Shown here: positions 1 through 8,393 of the stretch, one piece after another
Layout of the letters: each line of letters begins with the position of its first letter
How positions within the stretch are numbered: the first letter of the stretch is position 1
Assembly: GCF_018402695.1 (NCBI RefSeq)
Contig: NZ_JAGYIM010000011.1
Span: forward strand, 62,001 to 126,000
Direction of reading: 5' to 3'
Origin: Arsukibacterium sp.
GTDB lineage: Bacteria; Pseudomonadota; Gammaproteobacteria; Enterobacterales; Alteromonadaceae
Length of the DNA: 64,000 bases
Translations under genes and position numbers: made by a program
The notes under the pieces: model-generated
Told to the model about the DNA's origin: nothing
The model's database searches: none
What the model saw: the letters and a program-made list of their open reading frames with translations, nothing else

Positions 1-1028
1 CAGCGCAAACATCTCACTATGCTTTGTTTTTGGCAGCATTATTTATATTAGGCACCGGCCTTACCATTTTGCAAACTGCTTCTAACCCTTACATAGTGTG
101 TATAGGCCCGCGTGAAAGTGCCGCGATGCGCATCAGTATTATGGGACTGGTGAATAAAGGGGCGGGCTTTATTGTGCCAATCCTATTTACCGCCTGGGTT
201 CTGACGGGCATGGAGCAATTTTCCTCAGAAGCACTGGCGGTACTAACAGAGGCAGAGCGCAATGTTCAGCTGGCTGAATTATCAAACCGGCTGGTCACCC
301 CTTACCTTTATATGACTGTTGCCCTGTTGCTGCTTGCGGCATTTGTGAAGTTTTCACCGTTGCCTGAGCTCAATTTAAATGATAGCGGGGACAATAATGC
401 CGCTGATACATCCTGGACTGCCGTTTTCAGTCATCCGCAGCTGGTATTGGGTGTGGTGGCACTTTTTGTCTATGTCGGCGTGGAGGTGATTGCCGGTGAT
501 ACCATCGGTTTGTATGGGCAGGGCCTTGGTGTTGCCCACTTTGGCGCACTAACGTCATACACCATGGCCTTTATGGTACTGGGGTACCTGGTAGGTGTAT
601 TTTGCATCCCTAAATACTTGTCACAGGATCGTGCATTACAGGGGTCAGCTGTGTTCGGGTTATTGTTTACGTTAGGGGTAATGTTTGGCAAGACGGATAG
701 CAGCGTGCTGGCAAATCTGCTTTTTGGCTGGAGTGGCATTCCGGTAGTACCGGATACCGTGATGTTTCTGGCGTTACTGGGCTTTGCTAATGCACTGGTA
801 TGGCCGGCAGTATGGCCACTGGCGCTGCAGGGATTGGGTAAATTAACCAGTACTGGCTCAGCCTTACTGATTATGGGTATTGCCGGGGGGGCAATCTTAC
901 CCATGGTTTATGGTTATCTGGCGCATAGCTCAGGTGACAGCCAGCTTGCTTATTGGATGATGCTGCCATGCTATGCCTATATTTTGTTTTATGCTTTCAA
1001 GGGGCATAAGTTAAGGAACTGGGGGTAA
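1..1028 (+). CDS. FucP-family sugar MFS transporter, NagP-like (5' truncated by window)
   Basis: Inner-membrane MFS permease. The reading frame is open to the window edge (…AQTSHYAL before the first in-window TTG), so the N-terminal part, roughly 85-90 residues judging from usual family length, is missing. The conserved FucP/GluP/NagP block QTASNPYI…GP, then SAAMRISIMG and NKGAG, is followed by about eight hydrophobic segments, and the protein ends at a TAA 8 bp from the convergent coaD. FucP-type transporters import fucose, glucose/galactose or N-acetylglucosamine by proton or sodium symport. The N-acetylglucosamine assignment (NagP) is inferred from nagB lying 4.7 kb away; the sequence alone does not fix the substrate. 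Confidence 0.8.
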   Translation, partial: AQTSHYALFLAALFILGTGLTILQTASNPYIVCIGPRESAAMRISIMGLVNKGAGFIVPILFTAWVLTGMEQFSSEALAVLTEAERNVQLAELSNRLVTPYLYMTVALLLLAAFVKFSPLPELNLNDSGDNNAADTSWTAVFSHPQLVLGVVALFVYVGVEVIAGDTIGLYGQGLGVAHFGALTSYTMAFMVLGYLVGVFCIPKYLSQDRALQGSAVFGLLFTLGVMFGKTDSSVLANLLFGWSGIPVVPDTVMFLALLGFANALVWPAVWPLALQGLGKLTSTGSALLIMGIAGGAILPMVYGYLAHSSGDSQLAYWMMLPCYAYILFYAFKGHKLRNWG

Positions 1029-1036
1029 GCCAGGTT

Positions 1037-1522
1037 TCAGGTTTTACTGAATTTCGCTTTCAGTGCCCGTTCAACATGAGCGGGCACAAAACTACTGATA
1101 TCGCCGCCATGCCGACATACTTCTTTAACCAGGGTTGAAGAAATAAACGTATTTTTTTCGGAAGGCGTCATAAAAAGACTATCCAGCTCGGGGTTTAACT
1201 GCCGGTTCATACTGGCCAGCTGAAACTCGTATTCGTAATCAGCAACAGCACGCACGCCCCGCAGCAGCACCTGAGCCTGCTGCTCTTTAGCAAACTGGGC
1301 CAGTAAGCCCGAAAAACCAATTACCTGTACGTTGCGACAATCTGCAAAGGCTTGCTCAGCCAGTTGCACCCGTTCATCCAGGCTGAATAACGGCTGCTTG
1401 CTGGGGTTTGATGCTACCCCAACCACTACCGAGTCGAATAACCGGGCGGCCCGCAGCACTAAATCGCTGTGGCCATTGGTCAGTGGGTCAAAGGTGCCGG
1501 GATAAATCGCTTTTACTTTCAT
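1037..1522 (-). CDS. coaD: Phosphopantetheine adenylyltransferase
   Basis: Cytosolic enzyme of coenzyme A synthesis that transfers AMP from ATP to 4'-phosphopantetheine, giving dephospho-CoA. At 161 residues it matches family length. The N-terminal nucleotidyltransferase signature [12 protein letters not shown] puts the catalytic His at residue 18; [16 protein letters not shown] near residues 88-103 and ISSTLVKEV near 128 are the other family blocks. It converges on the transporter gene upstream in the window and diverges from the TetR gene; 119 bp separate the two starts. No strong Shine-Dalgarno is visible before the ATG. Confidence 0.97.
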   Translation of the reverse strand: MKVKAIYPGTFDPLTNGHSDLVLRAARLFDSVVVGVASNPSKQPLFSLDERVQLAEQAFADCRNVQVIGFSGLLAQFAKEQQAQVLLRGVRAVADYEYEFQLASMNRQLNPELDSLFMTPSEKNTFISSTLVKEVCRHGGDISSFVPAHVERALKAKFSKT

Positions 1523-1641
1523 ATTTTGATACTTAAGTTAGTGTCACCTGAGCACAGCATGGCGCAAGCGACTAGAGTTTTTAGGCGGTTTGGCGTTACT
1601 ATAGCAAACTACTATACCAACAAAGAAGCTTAGCCACTGCA

Positions 1642-2307
1642 ATGGAAAAAAAGCTCCGCACCAAAGACAAAATTTTACAGGCCAGTATCGCGCTGTTTAA
1701 CGAAGTAGGTGAGCGTCAGGTTACCACCAACCATATCGCCGCCCATCTGGGTATTAGCCCGGGTAATTTGTATTACCATTTTCGCAATAAAGAAGACATT
1801 GTCCGGCAAATTTTTAAAGAGTATGCCAAATTACTGGAAACCCGGATAAAACCGCCCTCGGTCCAAACCGAAGCGCTGGACGCCTTAGCTGAGTATTTAG
1901 ACGTGGTATTTGAATTGATGTGGCGCTTTCATTTTTTCTACGCCAACCTGCCTGATATTCTGGCACGTGACACGGCACTGCAACAAGATTATGCCAGGGT
2001 GCAACAAGGAGTGCTGGAGCGGGTGATCTCGGTATTAAAGGTACTGAAAGCCAAAGGGGTGATTGAAATTGCCGACGAGGATATCACGGGCTTTGCCCAC
2101 AGCGTTAAATTGCTGGTGACGTTCTGGATCAGTTATCTGAAAACCCAGGCCCCGGATAAGCCAATAAATCAGGCCAGTGTTTATCAGGGGGTGTTAAAGG
2201 TGCTGCTATTATTTAAACCCTATGCCACCGCTCATGCTTTACCCCGGATCAGTAATTTGCAGCAGCACTATGCCAATCTGGCCGGCGCAGATCAGACCAG
2301 CTACTGA
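1642..2307 (+). CDS. TetR/AcrR-family transcriptional regulator
   Basis: 221 residues. The N-terminal helix-turn-helix (about residues 8-55) is typical of TetR proteins: KILQASIALFNEVG, then TTNHIAAHLGIS and GNLYYHFRNKEDIV. The remaining mostly helical region, about residues 60-210, would be the ligand and dimer domain; it is rich in aromatic residues (LMWRFHFFYANLPDIL). The ligand cannot be told from sequence. It diverges from coaD and lies upstream of kbl-tdh in the same direction, so it could regulate itself, coaD or the threonine genes. A direct repeat before it and a 14-bp palindrome after it are candidate operators (see findings). Confidence 0.88.
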   Translation: MEKKLRTKDKILQASIALFNEVGERQVTTNHIAAHLGISPGNLYYHFRNKEDIVRQIFKEYAKLLETRIKPPSVQTEALDALAEYLDVVFELMWRFHFFYANLPDILARDTALQQDYARVQQGVLERVISVLKVLKAKGVIEIADEDITGFAHSVKLLVTFWISYLKTQAPDKPINQASVYQGVLKVLLLFKPYATAHALPRISNLQQHYANLAGADQTSY

Positions 2308-2332
2308 AAAAGGGTCCGCTTGTATCTGATTA

Positions 2333-2346
2333 TTTACAGCTGTAAA
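2333..2346. promoter_or_regulatory. 14-bp perfect palindrome between TetR gene and kbl
   Basis: TTTACAGCTGTAAA reads identically on both strands and sits 26 bp after the TetR-family stop and 106 bp before the kbl start. It has no T-run, so it does not look like a terminator. A dimeric repressor operator is the simplest reading, possibly for the adjacent TetR protein acting on kbl-tdh. A TACAAT hexamer at about 2401-2406 could be the kbl -10 element, although no good -35 was found. Confidence 0.35.
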
Positions 2347-2452
2347 ACTGCCAGCCATTACACTTAATAACGAAACGCTGCACAGCAGCGTCTTAACCTT
2401 TACAATGTGCATCTTTTAAACTCGCTCAGACCATCGCCAACCAGGAGGCCGC

Positions 2453-3649
2453 ATGCGCAACAGCGCTTTTCTGCAACATTTACAACACCAAATTGAAGAC
2501 GTAACCGCTGAAGGGTTATTTAAGGCCGAGCGGATTATCTCTTCCCAGCAGCAGGCGGATGTCACCGTGGGCGGGACTCAGGTACTAAACTTTTGTGCCA
2601 ACAATTATCTGGGCCTGGCGAACCATCCCGATCTGATTGCGGCGGCTAAACACGGCCTGGACAGCCATGGCTTTGGGGTTGCATCAGTACGCTTTATTTG
2701 CGGTACTCAGGATATTCACAAAACTCTTGAAGCCAGAATCAGCGAATTTCTGGGTACTGAAGATACTATTCTATATTCGTCCTGTTTCGATGCTAACGGC
2801 GGTTTATTTGAAACCATTTTAAGCGCAGAAGATGCAGTGATTTCCGATGCGCTGAATCATGCTTCAATTATTGATGGCGTGCGCTTATGTAAAGCGAAAC
2901 GTTACCGTTATGCCAACAACGATATGGCTGATTTGGAAGCGCAGCTGAAGCAAGCTGATGCAGATGGTGCCCGCTTTAAATTGATCGCCACCGATGGCGT
3001 GTTTTCGATGGACGGGATTATTGCCAACTTAAAAGCGGTATGCGATTTAGCCGATAAATACAATGCCATGGTTATGGTCGATGACAGTCATGCTGTTGGC
3101 TTTGTCGGTAAAAACGGTCGTGGCACTCATGAATACTGCGATGTCCTGGAACGGGTCGATATTATTACCGGCACCCTGGGTAAAGCTCTCGGCGGGGCCT
3201 CAGGGGGTTATACTTCAGGTAAAAAAGAAGTGATCGCCTGGTTGCGTCAGCGCTCACGGCCCTATTTATTTTCAAATTCGCTGGCCCCGTCCATTGTTAC
3301 CGCCTCAATTAAGGTGCTGGACATGCTGGCATCGGGCGATGCACTGCGGGCAAAGCTTTGGGATAACGCCAATTACTTCCGCGAAAAAATGTCAGCTGCC
3401 GGTTTTACCCTGGCAGGCAAAGACCACGCGATTATTCCGGTAATGCTGGGCGATGCCAAAGTGGCTGCTGAAATGGCGAAACGCATGCTGGCAGAAGGTA
3501 TTTACGTGGTGGGTTTCTCGTTCCCGGTAGTGCCAAAAGGCCAGGCTCGTATTCGTACCCAAATTTCCGCGGCACACAGTAAAGCACAGCTGGATAAGGC
3601 GATTGATGCCTTTATCCGGATCGGTAAAGACATGGGCGTGATCGCATAA
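2453..3649 (+). CDS. kbl: Glycine C-acetyltransferase (2-amino-3-ketobutyrate CoA ligase)
   Basis: PLP enzyme that cleaves 2-amino-3-oxobutanoate with CoA to glycine and acetyl-CoA, the second step of threonine breakdown started by Tdh. It has 398 residues, the same as the E. coli enzyme. The PLP lysine is K244 in [21 protein letters not shown] around 209-219 holds the cofactor-contacting Asp and His. The start is fixed by a strong AGGAGG four bases before the ATG. tdh follows after 14 bp, so the two form an operon in the common kbl-tdh order. Confidence 0.97.
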   Translation: MRNSAFLQHLQHQIEDVTAEGLFKAERIISSQQQADVTVGGTQVLNFCANNYLGLANHPDLIAAAKHGLDSHGFGVASVRFICGTQDIHKTLEARISEFLGTEDTILYSSCFDANGGLFETILSAEDAVISDALNHASIIDGVRLCKAKRYRYANNDMADLEAQLKQADADGARFKLIATDGVFSMDGIIANLKAVCDLADKYNAMVMVDDSHAVGFVGKNGRGTHEYCDVLERVDIITGTLGKALGGASGGYTSGKKEVIAWLRQRSRPYLFSNSLAPSIVTASIKVLDMLASGDALRAKLWDNANYFREKMSAAGFTLAGKDHAIIPVMLGDAKVAAEMAKRMLAEGIYVVGFSFPVVPKGQARIRTQISAAHSKAQLDKAIDAFIRIGKDMGVIA

Positions 3650-3663
3650 GGGCGGGACGTAGA

Positions 3664-4686
3664 ATGAAAGCATTAGCAAAATTAAAAGCACAGCCCGGCA
3701 TTTGGCAAACTGAGGTTGAAAAGCCTGAAGTTGGCCCGAATGACGTGTTAATTAAAATTAAGAAAACCGCAATTTGCGGCACTGATGTGCATATTTATAA
3801 ATGGGATGAGTGGGCTCAAAACACCATTCCGCACGGTATGGTCGTGGGTCATGAGTATGTCGGCGTTATTGAGGGCATGGGCTCAGAAGTACGGGGCTTT
3901 AAGGTAGGCGACCGGGTATCGGGTGAGGGCCATATTACCTGTGGTCATTGCCGTAACTGCCGGGCGGGCCGGGTGCATTTGTGCCGAAACACCACCGGGG
4001 TTGGTGTAAACCGGCCAGGCTCGTTTGCCGAGTATCTGGTGATCCCGGCGTTTAACGCCTTTAAACTCCCTGACAACATTCCGGATAATATTGCGGCTAT
4101 TTTTGACCCCTTTGGTAATGCCGTGCATACCGCGCTGTCGTTCGATCTGGTTGGCGAAGATGTGTTAATTACCGGTGCCGGCCCTATTGGTATTATGGCC
4201 GCCGCCGTGGCGCGCCACGTCGGAGCACGGCATGTGGTGATCACCGATGTTAATTCTTACCGGCTGGAACTGGCCCTGAAGATGGGCGCAACTAAGGCAG
4301 TAGATGTCAGCAAGCAGAACTTAAAAGATGTGATGAATGAGCTCGGCATGACAGAAGGTTTTGATGTCGGCATGGAAATGTCTGGCGTGCCGTCGGCGTT
4401 TCGCAGCATGCTCGATACCATGAACCATGGTGGCAAAATTGCTATGCTGGGTATTCCACCGTCAGATATGGCGGTAGACTGGAACAAAGTTATTTTCAAA
4501 GGCCTGATTATAAAAGGTATTTACGGTAGGGAAATGTTTGAAACCTGGTACAAAATGGCTAGTTTAATCCAGTCAGGCTTGGATCTGACTCCGATGGTGA
4601 CGCATGAAATGCCAATGGAGCGCTTTCAGGAAGGGTTCGACATTATGTGTTCCGGCCAGTCGGGGAAAGTCGTGTTAAATTGGTAG
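3664..4686 (+). CDS. tdh: L-threonine 3-dehydrogenase
   Basis: Zinc-dependent medium-chain dehydrogenase that oxidises L-threonine with NAD+ to 2-amino-3-oxobutanoate, the substrate of Kbl. 340 residues. The catalytic zinc ligands are C38 (AICGTDVH) and H63-E64 (GHEYVG). The structural zinc site is C93, C96, C99 and C107. The Rossmann motif [13 protein letters not shown] lies near residue 173. It follows kbl in an operon and converges on dusC, with 41 bp between their stops. That gap holds an imperfect inverted repeat (ATAGCCTGC…GCAGGTTAT, starting near 4701) that could be a weak shared terminator. Confidence 0.97.
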   Translation: MKALAKLKAQPGIWQTEVEKPEVGPNDVLIKIKKTAICGTDVHIYKWDEWAQNTIPHGMVVGHEYVGVIEGMGSEVRGFKVGDRVSGEGHITCGHCRNCRAGRVHLCRNTTGVGVNRPGSFAEYLVIPAFNAFKLPDNIPDNIAAIFDPFGNAVHTALSFDLVGEDVLITGAGPIGIMAAAVARHVGARHVVITDVNSYRLELALKMGATKAVDVSKQNLKDVMNELGMTEGFDVGMEMSGVPSAFRSMLDTMNHGGKIAMLGIPPSDMAVDWNKVIFKGLIIKGIYGREMFETWYKMASLIQSGLDLTPMVTHEMPMERFQEGFDIMCSGQSGKVVLNW

Positions 4687-4727
4687 CTGAGGTGCTGGTA
4701 AATAGCCTGCGAACTCAGGTTGGCAGG

Positions 4728-5681
4728 TTATTGCTGAGCGCTAAATTTTGCTGATTCTGTCGTCAACAATGCCAGAATATCAGCGCCGGTTCGTAGCAAA
4801 CGCAGGCGCTGAAACAGGCTTGCAGCCTGCGGGTACTGCAGCTTCAAATAGCTGAACCACTGTTTCACCCGGTTGGCATAATATTTACCTTTATCGCCTG
4901 CAATTTCAAATTCTGAGTAATGCATCAGTAGTGCCAGTACTTGCTGCCATGGCATTACGCTTTGGTGTTGTCTGATAGTTTGTGCCAGGTTGGGCATGGC
5001 CAGTGCGCCGCGTCCTAACATAATGTCCTGACAATTGCTTTGCTGCTGACACAACAAGGCATCAGTTGCGGTCCATATTTCGCCATTGGCGATAATTGGC
5101 ATATTGACCTGCTGTTTAATTTTAGCGATCCATGGCCAGTAGGCAGGGGGCCGATAGCCATCGCTTTTGGTCCGGGCGTGGACCGCCAGGCTGCTGGCGC
5201 CGGCGGCACAAATTGCAGCGGCGTTGGCTAAAGTCAGGCTGGTATCATCATAACCTAGCCGGATTTTGGCGCTGACCGGGAATTCAGCGGGCACCGCATC
5301 ACGCACCGCCTTTACTATCCGGTATAATTGCTCAGTTTCCTTCAACAACACAGCGCCGCCGCGGCTTTTATTCACTGCTTTGGCCGGGCAGCCAAAGTTC
5401 AAATCTACCCCCGGGGAGCCCAGCTCGACTGCCCGTACTGCATTTTCAGCCAGCCAGTTTGGCTCCTGTCCCAGTAATTGTATCCGGACCGGTGTACCTG
5501 TGGTGGTTTTGCCACCTTGCAACAGTTCCGGGCAAATGCGCTGAAATACCCGGGCGGGTAAACGCTGGTCAACCACCCGGACAAATTCAGTGATACACAA
5601 GTCGTAACCGCCAATCCGGGTTAGCATTTCACGCATCAGATGGTCTACCACACCTTCCATTGGTGCTAATACAATATTCAT
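4728..5681 (-). CDS. dusC: tRNA-dihydrouridine(16) synthase
   Basis: FMN- and NADPH-dependent enzyme that reduces uridine 16 in the D-loop of tRNA. 317 residues, as in E. coli DusC. N-terminal LAPMEGVVDHLMRE is the TIM-barrel FMN-binding start. VDLNFGCPAKAVNKSRGGA holds the catalytic Cys at residue 98. VHARTKSDGYRPPAYW and the GRGAL phosphate-binding loop follow. DusC rather than DusA or DusB is inferred from length and from the start MNIVLAPMEGVVDHLMRE, which matches the DusC subfamily. Confidence 0.93.
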   Translation of the reverse strand: MNIVLAPMEGVVDHLMREMLTRIGGYDLCITEFVRVVDQRLPARVFQRICPELLQGGKTTTGTPVRIQLLGQEPNWLAENAVRAVELGSPGVDLNFGCPAKAVNKSRGGAVLLKETEQLYRIVKAVRDAVPAEFPVSAKIRLGYDDTSLTLANAAAICAAGASSLAVHARTKSDGYRPPAYWPWIAKIKQQVNMPIIANGEIWTATDALLCQQQSNCQDIMLGRGALAMPNLAQTIRQHQSVMPWQQVLALLMHYSEFEIAGDKGKYYANRVKQWFSYLKLQYPQAASLFQRLRLLRTGADILALLTTESAKFSAQQ

Positions 5682-5738
5682 GGCGACTCCCGGCTGAAAT
5701 AAGGGCGCTATTGTAGCCGGAACCGGCCTGGATGGGTA

Positions 5739-6533
5739 TTACTGACTGGCAAGTCGTTTTAGCAGTGCCTGATTTTCCCGTTCAATGTGCCGGTAGAACT
5801 CAATATCAGATAGATCTGCTGCTGCGGCTTCATCCAGCACGACAATAGCCTGCTCATGTAATTGCAAAGCAGAGGCCGGGCAAGCGGCAGTTAGCGGGCC
5901 TTCAATCATGGCTTTAACGGCTGCGGCTTTATTGGCACCGGTGGCCAGTAGTAATACTTTACGGGCATCCAGAATGGTGCCTATTCCCATGGTGATCGAC
6001 AAATGAGGCTGATATTCACCCGGCGCAAAAAAACGGGCGTTATCAGCAATAGTAGCTGGAGTCAGGGTTTTAATCCGGGTGCGGGAACGCAGTCCGGAAG
6101 ACGGCTCGTTAAAACCAATATGACCATTGCGGCCCAGTCCCAGCAATTGCAGATCTATTCCTCCGGCATCAGCAATTTGCTGCTCGTATCGCTGGCACGC
6201 GGCGACAGGGTCGGTAGCTGAGCCATCAGGTACAGCAGTATTAGCTGGCACAATATCGATGGCATTAAATAAATGCTGCTGCATAAAATAGCGGTAGCTT
6301 TGCGGATGATCGGCGGGTAACCCCAGATACTCATCAAGATTAAAGGTTTTAGCGTTGGCGAAAGACACTTCTTGCTGTTGGCAGGCACGAATCAGCAGCC
6401 GATACAATGCCAGGGGGGTTGAACCTGTTGCTAACCCCAGCACAGACTGCGGTTTATCTGTCAGTTGTCGGATAAACAGTTGTGCGCCATATGCTGCAAC
6501 GTCGTCTGCTGTGGGTAATATAACAATTTGCAT
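5739..6533 (-). CDS. nagB: Glucosamine-6-phosphate deaminase
   Basis: Converts glucosamine 6-phosphate to fructose 6-phosphate and ammonia, the last dedicated step of N-acetylglucosamine use. The start at 6533 ([10 protein letters not shown], 264 residues) is preferred over an in-frame upstream start at 6572 because AAGG precedes it at normal spacing and family members begin here. Motifs: GLATGSTP, the catalytic FNLDEYLGL, and [11 protein letters not shown]. The last has Asn where E. coli NagB has Asp (GNDGH), as in the Bacillus-type enzymes. No nagA or nagK is adjacent, so the nag genes are dispersed; the operator upstream suggests they remain co-regulated. Confidence 0.95.
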   Translation of the reverse strand: MQIVILPTADDVAAYGAQLFIRQLTDKPQSVLGLATGSTPLALYRLLIRACQQQEVSFANAKTFNLDEYLGLPADHPQSYRYFMQQHLFNAIDIVPANTAVPDGSATDPVAACQRYEQQIADAGGIDLQLLGLGRNGHIGFNEPSSGLRSRTRIKTLTPATIADNARFFAPGEYQPHLSITMGIGTILDARKVLLLATGANKAAAVKAMIEGPLTAACPASALQLHEQAIVVLDEAAAADLSDIEFYRHIERENQALLKRLASQ

Positions 6534-6590
6534 CGGGCCAGCCTTATGAAAAAGTGCAAACACTACCTGCATGGTTTCGTCTATGAGCTA

Positions 6591-6628
6591 AATGTAGCAG
6601 ATATAATCAATTATGACAACGCTGTCAT
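6591..6628 (-). promoter_or_regulatory. nagB promoter overlapped by a palindromic operator (NagR-type candidate)
   Basis: An inverted repeat ATGACA-ACGC-TGTCAT lies at 6613-6628 with a central CG, the layout of LacI-family operators such as NagR. Read on the minus strand, a -35-like TTGTCA (complement of 6614-6619) is followed after exactly 17 bp by a -10-like TACATT (complement of 6591-6596), 58 bp upstream of the nagB start. The repeat covers the -35 box, so a bound repressor would block RNA polymerase. The regulator itself is not in the window; naming it NagR is inference. Confidence 0.6.
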
Positions 6629-6840
6629 TTGGGGTGTGTTAATGATGTGGTTCGATTCAGCGATAGGTTTATTGCGCTGGCAGCTAGGTTTTCGTCCGGC
6701 GGCAGCGTTCAGAGCAATAAATGATCTTATCCCAGTTCAGTTGCCACTTTTTACGCCAGCTGAAAGGTCGCTGACAACATGGACATACTTTCTGGGGCAG
6801 TAATAACTTGCGGTGGACCACAGCTACACCTTAACCGGGT
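6629..6840. other. Rest of the 307-bp gap between the HDOD gene and nagB
   Basis: Apart from the nagB promoter and operator, this stretch shows no recognisable gene. A 53-codon open frame (about 6642-6803, plus strand) starts with two ATGs but has no convincing ribosome site and resembles nothing I know. I see no terminator hairpin with a T-run. Confidence 0.5.
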
Positions 6841-7716
6841 TTAGTTAAGGCTATATACGGTTTGAATGTTCTGGCGGTGCAACAACTCTGCAAAATCAGG
6901 CAGACTCAGGCTGTCCAGCTCCAGTACATCCAGAATAGCTCCACTGTAATTTTGCCATTCCGGGTCAACATTAACATTGTAGAGCACCCGACTTTCACCA
7001 CTGAAGAACTCAGCCAGTTTAAGCAGAGCAAATAACTGCTGTTCGTAATCGTTATCTGATTGCAAAATAAGCGCCGGGCTGTGGTGATAGGCAATGACAT
7101 TGCAAAGCTCCGGGGTTAACCCCCAGGATTGAGCAATTAAATAGCCCAGCACTTCATGGCAGGTTTGAAAATGCTGTTCTTCAATCTCGCTATAGCCTCT
7201 GCCCAGTTGTAAACCCTGTTGCAAAACCATCGCGTATTGCGGTGCCTGTTCGCTAATCAGAGCTATACCGGCGTTATGAAATAGCCCCAGACTATAACAG
7301 TCGTCCTGTGTGGCCTGGTTGAGATTAAACTGTTTTGCCAGCGCCATTGCAATGGTGGCAGTGTGCAAAGCACTGCTCCATAAGCGCTGACTAAAAGGAT
7401 CCTGTCGCCCTTCTGCCAGAGTAAAGCGCAGCAGAATACTTCGAACCAGAGCAATAACCCGGCTCAGGCCAAGATACTTACAAGCATGTTCAATTGAGGT
7501 GATTTTCTGACGTAGTCCGAAGAAAGCTGAGTTAACCACTTTTAAGGTAAACCCGGCTATACCGACATCCAGATTAATTAACGCCGCTATCCGGCTGATG
7601 CTTGGATCGGGTTTAGCCAGCTGCTGCTGAATGTGCTGTAATATCTCGGGGCGGGGTGGAATAGTAAAACCGCTTAAGGCCCTCTCAATTAAAGCCATAT
7701 CTAGGGCAGTTTTCAT
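6841..7716 (-). CDS. HDOD-domain protein
   Basis: 291 residues, soluble. The HDOD domain (about residues 15-210) is recognised by IPPRPEILQHI at the start, then VGIAGFTLKVVNSAFFGLRQKITSIEHACKYLGLSRVI split over residues 50-85, and IAYHHSP near 205. HDOD proteins are relatives of HD phosphohydrolases that usually lack the catalytic HD pair and act as non-enzymatic signalling modules, often in motility or c-di-GMP pathways. Here the expected HD position reads LFHNAG, so hydrolysis is unlikely. It stands alone, upstream of nagB in the same direction with a long gap. Its partner is unknown. Confidence 0.85.
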   Translation of the reverse strand: MKTALDMALIERALSGFTIPPRPEILQHIQQQLAKPDPSISRIAALINLDVGIAGFTLKVVNSAFFGLRQKITSIEHACKYLGLSRVIALVRSILLRFTLAEGRQDPFSQRLWSSALHTATIAMALAKQFNLNQATQDDCYSLGLFHNAGIALISEQAPQYAMVLQQGLQLGRGYSEIEEQHFQTCHEVLGYLIAQSWGLTPELCNVIAYHHSPALILQSDNDYEQQLFALLKLAEFFSGESRVLYNVNVDPEWQNYSGAILDVLELDSLSLPDFAELLHRQNIQTVYSLN

Positions 7717-7813
7717 TGCGGTTACTCCGTCTGCTGGCCAGCTGTTTACCGATATTCGCTATAGTAAAAGATCAGCGATAAATTGCAATTGGCTCACTAC
7801 CATATTGACTATC

Positions 7814-8290
7814 TCAGGAATCGAGATAGGGCCGGCCAGCCATCAATTGCTGTGCCAGCATTAGCTCACTTTGTTTATCTTTGAGCTGCAAGTCGTTAAA
7901 TTGTACGTCAAACTGAATTAGGTCCTCGTCTGGCAGATTCAGGGCAACCAGCTTGTCAGGGACCTGACCCACTTGCCTGAAAGCGTTTACGGCGACCTGA
8001 GCTGCTTGCTCCATCAGGGTTAAAAACTGACCAAGTGGGTACTGCTGAAACACTTCAGCATCTAAATGCGCCCAGCCCAGCAGGTCGCCACTTATGCTGC
8101 CATCTGCATGGTCGGTAAATAACATCGATACAGCAGGGCAAGAGGGGTTTTCTCCGGCGGTGAACTGACTGACATCGGCCTCATTAAATAACAATACGAA
8201 GCCGAAACCAGGGCAGCCCTCCGCGTCCATATCGTCGAACGAGGAATCGTACAATAAAAACAAGCGACTTTCTGACGGGGTGTCGGACAC
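7814..8290 (-). CDS. Hypothetical acidic protein
   Basis: I do not recognise this 158-residue protein. The start is placed at a GTG at 8290 because GGAGG lies 4 bases upstream; the longer frame would begin at a TTG at 8311 with nothing before it. It is acidic and soluble, with no signal peptide or membrane segment. A hydrophobic core segment GFGFVLLF near residue 30 and a predicted helix EVFQQYPLGQFLTLMEQAAQVAVNAF in the middle suggest a compact single domain. It lies between the HDOD gene and the M48 protease gene, all on the minus strand, but 103 bp from the latter, so operon membership is uncertain. Confidence 0.7.
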   Translation of the reverse strand: MSDTPSESRLFLLYDSSFDDMDAEGCPGFGFVLLFNEADVSQFTAGENPSCPAVSMLFTDHADGSISGDLLGWAHLDAEVFQQYPLGQFLTLMEQAAQVAVNAFRQVGQVPDKLVALNLPDEDLIQFDVQFNDLQLKDKQSELMLAQQLMAGRPYLDS

Positions 8291-8393
8291 AGAGCCTCCG
8301 GAATTAAACAAGAACCGGCTATTTTACCTTAGCTGAGGCCAGGGCTAAAGCCCTAAAGTGAATTTTTAACATTTTGCTTCAACTGCCATTAAT

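Noticed and set aside
470-904. 144-codon minus-strand frame inside the transporter gene
   Set aside because: Antisense shadow of a well-supported MFS gene; composition mirrors the sense frame and nothing is recognisable.
4701-4733. Imperfect inverted repeat in the tdh/dusC gap as a terminator
   Set aside because: Stem has a mismatch and a 12-base loop and lacks a T-run; mentioned under tdh but not supported as a separate feature.
6642-6803. 53-codon open frame upstream of nagB
   Set aside because: No convincing ribosome site, no recognisable motif, and it lies just beyond the nagB operator; more likely non-coding.
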